From: Chloroflexia bacterium
Lineage (GTDB): Bacteria; Chloroflexota; Chloroflexia; Thermomicrobiales; UBA6265
DNA: 9,305 nt
NCBI GenBank assembly: GCA_030430125.1
Contig: JAUIGA010000112.1
Span: forward strand, 1-9,305
Reading direction: 5' to 3'
Part shown: piece after piece, positions 5,065-9,305 of the stretch
Numbering within the stretch: the first letter of the stretch is position 1
Layout of the letters: each line of letters begins with the position of its first letter
The notes under the pieces: generated by a model
Databases searched by the model: none
Told to the model about the DNA's origin: nothing
What the model saw: only the letters and a program-made list of their open reading frames with translations
Made by a program: the position numbers and the translations under genes

Positions 5065-7077
5065 TCAGCCCGTCGGGGTGGCGGGGGCGACGATCGATGC
5101 GTCGTCCGGCGCGCCTTCGAATGGCACCCACGTTGGATTCGGCTCCAGCTCGGCGACCCAGGCGTCAGCCTTGTCGATGCCGGTCGTGCCGGTGGGTGGT
5201 TCCGGGTAGGCGGTGATGAAGCGTCCATCATAGGAAAGGAAGAAGCGCCAGAGCCGGTCGTCGTCGATCGGGGCCTCGATCTGCCACGTCTCGCCAGATG
5301 CCGCGTCCAGCACGACCGCCCGGTTGTAGCCGATCGGCACCACGGCCAGCTCGCCGCCGTCGCGCAGGTGGGCATCGAAGGAGACGATCTGGATCGGATG
5401 GGCGTCGACCGGGTCGCTTTCCAGCACCACCTCGAGGGTGGAGACGTTGACGAGCTTGACGACGGCAGGCTTGTCCGAAGGCGACTCCGAGCCCACGCGG
5501 ACGATATATTGCGGCAACTCGTCATCCCCGAACACCTGCGTCCAGACAGGAGGTACGTAATTGTAGAACTCGGTCAGTGCCGTGGGGTCGGTGACGTTCA
5601 CCGGGGTGACCGAGGTTCCGCCGTTGTTGTGGCTCAACAGCACGATGTTGGGGTCGGCGGTCGGCAGGAAGTACTCGATATCCGGCCCCGGTTGCTCGGC
5701 GATAGGGCGGGACGCGCCCTGAACCAGGCCGTAGTAGCGGACGGTGTCGCCGTTGGCGACGGCGAGGTGCGGGTCGTCTCCGTCCCCGCCGAGGATGAAG
5801 CGGGTGTCGGGGTCGATGCCGTCGATCGGCACGTCGACGAAGTGTTCGCCGGTGACGGTGTCCTCGACGCGGATGGCAGGCGCGAACGTGTCCGTCAGGG
5901 TCGCATACGCGATCAGTGAGCCATCCGGATTGACTGTAGATACCTGTGAGGTGCCGATTTGACGTGTGGACTGAACGCCATAGGTGACGTGGTCGATCCA
6001 GCGACGATCTTCAATCGTGCCGGGCAGGACGAGTGCACGCTCATGGCGAGATACCTCGACTCCGCCTACGCCGGCTCCGTTGGAAATCGGCGTTCCCGGA
6101 AGATAGAACCCTTCCTCGCGCCAGGTCACGACTGCAACGTCCGTTCCGGTCACGTAGCCCATGACGGGATAGTGGCTCGCTGGATCGGGTGCGCCGGATT
6201 CGTCAGAGAGCAGGAACGAGTCCATCGAGCGGAGGTCGATGATGCGCCAGTCGTTGTGATCGGTCCCGACTGGCGTGACCACCCATGGCTCAGGGCCGCC
6301 GCTCCTGGCGAAACCATCCCGGTAGTCGATGCTCCCGTCTTCGGTGAGCATCGCGCTCGGATCGAGGTCAAGCTCGGTGTTGCTGGCGACGTTGAGCAGG
6401 CGAACGTCGTCGTGCTCCGTCACCAGCGCGATTACACCCGGCCAGAAGGCGCCGGAGGCGTCCCGCACGCCGGTCGCCAGCTCTTCGCGTTCCTCGCCGC
6501 AGCGCCAGGTGAGGGTGCCGTCGCTCAGCGTCGCGTGGGTGGTGTTCTGAAGGATGCTCGGCACGGCGCCGTCGAAGACGGTCACCCACTGGTCGCGGTC
6601 GCAGGTGGCAACTGTTTCGGGCGAGGCCACCGGCGAGTAGGCGAGGGCGGGTGCCATCCTCGGCTCGGGGTCGTCGTTCCCTCCGGAGGTGAAGTCGAAC
6701 GAGCCCCGCAGGACTCCGAAGGCGGCGATGGCGACGAGCGCGACCAGCGCCGCCGTTGCGAGAACTGACAGCCACGACGGGCGCTGGCGTGTCTCGGGGA
6801 CGGCGGGTTGTGGTGCCGGGATAGATCCAGCAGACGAGCCGTTCGCGGCAAATGGGTGTGGTTGCACGGGCGTCCTCGCTTTCGATGGTTCCGACTCGAA
6901 GACTCGCGCGCGGATGCGCCCCCGCTGGGCGCGGGTGGGCTCGGTCGGGGCTGACGGCAGGGCCGCGTCGCGCAGGAGGCGGCTGGCGAACGCGTCCAGG
7001 TCGTCCGTAGGCCGGATACGTTCGTCATTCAGCACGTCGTCGAGCCGGTCGGCGGTGTTGTCGGATGCATCAGCCAT
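5065..7077 (-). CDS. Single-pass membrane protein with large extracytoplasmic sensor domain, probable anti-sigma factor
   Basis: The product is 670 residues. The N-terminal 100 residues are acidic then basic and look cytoplasmic. One membrane helix follows (about 102-123, LSVLATAALVALVAIAAFGV). About 545 residues then lie outside, with repeating short beta-strand segments of the kind seen in beta-propellers (for example around WVTVFDGAVPS, VRLLNVASNTELDL, LAVVPIGYNRAVVLDAASGE). The only two cysteines I see, C159 and C193, are both extracytoplasmic and could form a disulfide. The start codon lies inside the end of the sigma-factor gene (8-nt overlap), the usual arrangement for a cognate anti-sigma factor. 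There is no zinc-binding HxxxCxxC motif, so it is not a ZAS-type protein. I recognise no named family for the outer domain. The anti-sigma role is inferred from position and topology; ligand unknown. Confidence 0.75.
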   Translation of the reverse strand: MADASDNTADRLDDVLNDERIRPTDDLDAFASRLLRDAALPSAPTEPTRAQRGRIRARVFESEPSKARTPVQPHPFAANGSSAGSIPAPQPAVPETRQRPSWLSVLATAALVALVAIAAFGVLRGSFDFTSGGNDDPEPRMAPALAYSPVASPETVATCDRDQWVTVFDGAVPSILQNTTHATLSDGTLTWRCGEEREELATGVRDASGAFWPGVIALVTEHDDVRLLNVASNTELDLDPSAMLTEDGSIDYRDGFARSGGPEPWVVTPVGTDHNDWRIIDLRSMDSFLLSDESGAPDPASHYPVMGYVTGTDVAVVTWREEGFYLPGTPISNGAGVGGVEVSRHERALVLPGTIEDRRWIDHVTYGVQSTRQIGTSQVSTVNPDGSLIAYATLTDTFAPAIRVEDTVTGEHFVDVPIDGIDPDTRFILGGDGDDPHLAVANGDTVRYYGLVQGASRPIAEQPGPDIEYFLPTADPNIVLLSHNNGGTSVTPVNVTDPTALTEFYNYVPPVWTQVFGDDELPQYIVRVGSESPSDKPAVVKLVNVSTLEVVLESDPVDAHPIQIVSFDAHLRDGGELAVVPIGYNRAVVLDAASGETWQIEAPIDDDRLWRFFLSYDGRFITAYPEPPTGTTGIDKADAWVAELEPNPTWVPFEGAPDDASIVAPATPTG

Positions 7078-7696
7078 GCTGGCGCTCCTCGGTGGTCGGG
7101 GTGACGGTGGCCGGGTCGAGCATCTCCCGCAGCTTCAGGAAGGCACGATGCTGGGCGACCCGCACCGCGCCGGGCGACATGCCCAGCAGCTCGGCGATCT
7201 CGGGGCTGGTCCAGCCCTGGAAGCGAAGCACGACGATGTGCCGCTGGGTCGCGCTCAGCCGCCGGACGGCGTCGAAGATGCGGCGGCGGTCGTCGTTGAC
7301 TTCCGCCTGCCGGGCTGGGCCGGGCTCCTTCGATGCGAGCAGGGCGGTGTAGTCGTCGATGTCGAGGGCGACGACGTCTCGTCGCTCCTGCGCGATGTCG
7401 ATGACGACGTTGCGGGCGATGGTCAGCAGCCAACCACCAACGGTCGGCGGGGTGGCGGTGCGGCCGGATTGCCGGGGCTGGAATCGCCCGATTGCGGCGA
7501 GCGCGCGGGAGAATGTCGCCGCGGTGGCATCCTCGGCGAGGTCGGGGTCGTGCAGGCGCTGGATTGCGTAGGCGTAGATGCGACCGACGTGACGCTCGTA
7601 GATGGCGCCGAACGCCTGGGGGTCGGTGGCCGCGGCCCGGGCGGCGGCGAGATCCGGATCCCGCTCCCGTGGGTTGTCGCAGCCGTTCCTCGCCAT
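7070..7696 (-). CDS. ECF-type RNA polymerase sigma factor (sigma-70 family, group 4)
   Basis: The product is 208 residues, normal for ECF sigma factors. Region 2 spans about 29-106: FGAIYERHVGRIYAYAIQRL, then the DPDLAEDATAATFSRAL segment, then WLLTIARNVVIDIAQERR, the classic end of region 2 that melts and reads the -10 element. A linker (about 107-135) leads to region 4 (about 137-192). There LSATQRHIVVLRF and the helix-turn-helix SPEIAELLGMSPGAVRVAQHRA recognise the -35 element. The ATG at 7696 is the first start after an in-frame stop at 7739-7741; its ribosome site is weak (AGGGG 3 nt upstream). The 3' end overlaps the membrane protein gene, so the pair is an operon and the sigma factor is probably held inactive by that partner. 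A candidate self-promoter lies upstream. Confidence 0.93.
   Translation of the reverse strand: MARNGCDNPRERDPDLAAARAAATDPQAFGAIYERHVGRIYAYAIQRLHDPDLAEDATAATFSRALAAIGRFQPRQSGRTATPPTVGGWLLTIARNVVIDIAQERRDVVALDIDDYTALLASKEPGPARQAEVNDDRRRIFDAVRRLSATQRHIVVLRFQGWTSPEIAELLGMSPGAVRVAQHRAFLKLREMLDPATVTPTTEERQHG
7085..7090 (-). promoter_or_regulatory. Shine-Dalgarno site for the anti-sigma gene, inside the sigma gene
   Basis: On the minus strand GAGGAG lies 7 nt before the ATG at 7077, within the last codons of the sigma-factor gene. With the 8-nt gene overlap it supports coupled translation of the two proteins. Confidence 0.75.
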
Positions 7697-7737
7697 GTCC
7701 CCTGCCTGGTCCCGTACTCGTGCGAGCGATGCGCAGG

Positions 7738-7766
7738 ATTAACCGGGAATCGGGGAAAGTGTTACA
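7738..7766 (-). promoter_or_regulatory. Candidate ECF-type promoter upstream of the sigma gene
   Basis: On the minus strand TGTAAC (plus 7761-7766) is followed after 17 nt by GTTAAT (plus 7738-7743), with its end 41 nt before the ATG at 7696. TGTAAC or TGAAAC as -35 is typical of ECF promoters such as those of Bacillus SigX, SigM and SigW, and ECF operons usually drive themselves. The -10 match is loose, so this is a reasoned guess. Confidence 0.4.
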
Positions 7767-8059
7767 TGGGGTGTTGATGGCGATGCGGTTTGCGTGGTCC
7801 AGGCGAGCGAGAACGGGAGACACCTGCCCGTGAATTGCGCGTGTCTGCGAGCGCTTTTCCACCATGGACGTCAGCATTCAGACAGTGACCAGACCCCTGG
7901 AGACGAGCCCGCCCACGGCGGGGCGGACCTGCCCGTCGGCGTGGGCCGCGCCGGCATCAGGGGCAGGGGGCGATGGCCGCAAATTGGCAGGCTCGGGCCA
8001 CCGTGCCCGAGCACGTCGCCCTCCCCACGCTTCGATCGTTGCTGGCCAACGACAACTCC

Positions 8060-8223
8060 GTCACCCAGGGCGAGTGCCGGAGGCCCGACGCGAAGGGTCC
8101 CGCGCCAAGCGCAGCGCGATGGGAGACATGTTGCGTCTCTTGAAACCTTCGTCGATGCGCCACCTTCGGTGTCGAGCGCTTCGCGCGGGGACGCCTCGGC
8201 GAGCTCGGCGTGACGTTGAGGTG
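8060..8223 (+). repeat. Dispersed intergenic repeat, fuller copy
   Basis: The stretch begins with GTCAC (8060-8064) and near its end carries the inverse GTGAC (8210-8214). Between them lie short palindromes, for example CACC and GGTG around TTC near 8160, and GCGC TTC GCGC at 8176-8186. Blocks 8176-8191 and 8202-8223 recur at 89-104 and 191-212. The boundaries are approximate. It looks like an old non-coding mobile repeat, but I cannot identify a family. Confidence 0.4.
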
Positions 8224-8291
8224 TGGAGCGTGGGTCTGTGGTCAGGGGCGTTGGCCGGGGCCGACGGACAGGCCAGTGTCGGGGCGGGACG

Positions 8292-8315
8292 ACCGGCAGC
8301 GTGAGGCATGCCGGT
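8292..8315 (-). terminator. Hairpin just past the LOG gene, possible terminator
   Basis: ACCGGCA (8292-8298) and TGCCGGT (8309-8315) form a perfect 7-bp stem around a 10-nt loop, starting 5 nt after the LOG stop codon. There is no clear T run on the minus strand, so intrinsic termination would be weak. Confidence 0.4.
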
Positions 8316-8320
8316 GCGGG

Positions 8321-8887
<567 letters not shown>

Positions 8888-8896
8888 GGATGTTCG

Positions 8897-8902
8897 CTCC
8901 TC
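8897..8902 (-). promoter_or_regulatory. Shine-Dalgarno site supporting the LOG GTG start
   Basis: On the minus strand GAGGAG lies 9 nt before the GTG at 8887. It decides this non-ATG start, which also gives the standard N-terminus of the family. Confidence 0.7.
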
Positions 8903-9009
8903 GGGCAGTGCGCGGAAAGTGAGCCGGTTCGCCCCGATTGGGGGGACACACCAAGTGTCGCGCCGAGTCGCCTTCCGTGCCAGCCGGGCGGGAGATCAGC
9001 AGTGCAAAA

Positions 9010-9034
9010 GGGCCGGGACAAACCCGGCCCGTAC
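9010..9034 (-). repeat. CTTGT-family hairpin element 7 (after the propeller gene; loop TTTGT)
   Basis: On the plus strand the arms are GGGCCGGG (9010-9017) and CCCGGCCC (9023-9030), with loop ACAAA and then GTAC (9031-9034). Read on the minus strand it is GTAC, an 8-bp perfect stem, and loop TTTGT, one base off CTTGT. The stem begins 26 nt past the stop codon of the propeller gene and is in that gene's sense. Confidence 0.75.
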
Positions 9035-9056
9035 GTGCGATTCGAGACCCGTGGTA

Positions 9057-9305
9057 CTAGTCCTCCGGCGTTGCGCCAGCCGGCGTCTGGACCTCGCCGC
9101 CGAGCGACAGCGCGAGCACACCCGGTGCCATCTCGGGCTGCGGGTCAGCCGCCGCCGCGGAGGGGAGTAGGGGACCACCCGCCGGGAAGTAGATGGTGTC
9201 GCCGGAGACGGCGGCCTGGGCGTTGATGCCGGCCGACGCCTGGTACTTGAAGACCTCGGTGCCGTCGGCGACGTTGAAGCCGAGGATCACGCCGTCCAGC
9301 CCCGC
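9057..9305 (-). CDS. PQQ-like beta-propeller repeat protein, C-terminal end (5' end outside window)
   Basis: Only the last 82 codons are in the window; the frame runs open through the right edge, so the start is not visible. The segment DGVILGFNVADGTEVFKYQ followed by INAQAAVSGDTIYFPAGG matches the PQQ enzyme/BamB-like propeller repeat. In such repeats a GxxxAxxxxDGxxxW-like strand pair is followed by a pair ending in a VxGDTVYVG-type strand, with Phe-Lys-Tyr here where many repeats have Trp. After it comes an Ala/Pro-rich tail of about 35 residues ending in PAGATPED. Such proteins are usually exported quinoproteins or extracytoplasmic propellers; whether this one binds PQQ cannot be judged from the tail. 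A hairpin of the CTTGT family follows the stop. The internal GTG at 9290 is not taken as the start because the repeat continues upstream of it. Confidence 0.75.
   Translation of the reverse strand, partial: AGLDGVILGFNVADGTEVFKYQASAGINAQAAVSGDTIYFPAGGPLLPSAAAADPQPEMAPGVLALSLGGEVQTPAGATPED

Larger units (their letters stand above)
7697..8320. other. 624-bp stretch without a supported gene
   Basis: It lies between the start of the sigma operon and the end of the LOG gene. Next to the sigma gene it holds the candidate ECF promoter. An inverted repeat of AGACAC and GTGTCT lies near 7815-7845. The middle and right part (about 8060-8225) is a degraded dispersed repeat rich in small palindromes. 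A hairpin just past the LOG stop (8292-8315) may be its terminator. Open frames of up to about 145 codons cross the region on the plus strand, but they change composition along their length and read as translated repeat DNA. Confidence 0.55.

Noticed and set aside
5062..5919. A 285-codon plus-strand frame opposite the anti-sigma gene
   Set aside because: The product is Val/Asp/Arg-rich without domain features and mirrors the codon structure of the real gene on the other strand.
7794..8304. Plus-strand open frames of 139 and 146 codons in the gap before the LOG gene
   Set aside because: They cross the dispersed repeat, lack ribosome sites and family features, and overlap each other in different frames.

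Overview
This is a high-GC bacterial chromosomal window. It has seven supported protein-coding genes, one of them cut by the right edge, separated by repeat-rich intergenic DNA. The GC-rich third codon positions, the Shine-Dalgarno-led starts (two of them GTG), the gene families present and the style of the intergenic hairpins suggest a Thermomicrobia-like member of the Chloroflexota. A high-GC actinobacterium is the main alternative. This is an inference from style; no rRNA or marker gene is present to settle it.

Layout: (1) 1-509 is repeat-rich DNA without a convincing gene. (2) Three plus-strand genes follow, all with an envelope or lipid theme: an MMPL/RND-type exporter (510-2810), an Aur1-like PAP2 membrane enzyme (3022-3906) and a putative glycolipid-binding protein of the PF06475 type (4167-4730). 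(3) Convergent to these is a minus-strand two-gene regulatory operon, with an ECF sigma factor (7070-7696) overlapping by 8 nt a 670-residue single-pass membrane protein (5065-7077) that is most likely its anti-sigma factor or sensor. A candidate ECF-type promoter (TGTAAC, 17 nt, GTTAAT) lies just upstream of the sigma gene. (4) A 624-bp gene-free stretch (7697-8320) holds an old dispersed repeat also found in part at the left edge. (5) Two minus-strand genes end the window: a LOG-family nucleoside-monophosphate phosphoribohydrolase (8321-8887) and the C-terminal end of a PQQ-type beta-propeller protein (9057-9305, continuing off the window).

The most interesting structure is not a gene. Seven short hairpins share one architecture: a tetranucleotide (GTAC, GTAG or GCAG; AAAC in one copy), an 8-bp stem, a 5-nt loop reading CTTGT (TTTGT in one copy), and the returning stem. 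Stem sequences differ between copies with compensating changes on both sides, while loop and tetranucleotide stay almost constant. Four copies sit 13-28 nt past a stop codon, with the CTTGT strand matching the coding strand. Two pairs are arranged tail to tail with terminal inverted repeats. This resembles the REP/BIME elements handled by RAYT-type Y1 transposases, although no such transposase lies in the window.

Functionally, the plus-strand trio could build, move or bind envelope lipids, and the sigma/anti-sigma pair could respond to an envelope or extracellular signal. The sequence does not show that these two groups regulate each other.
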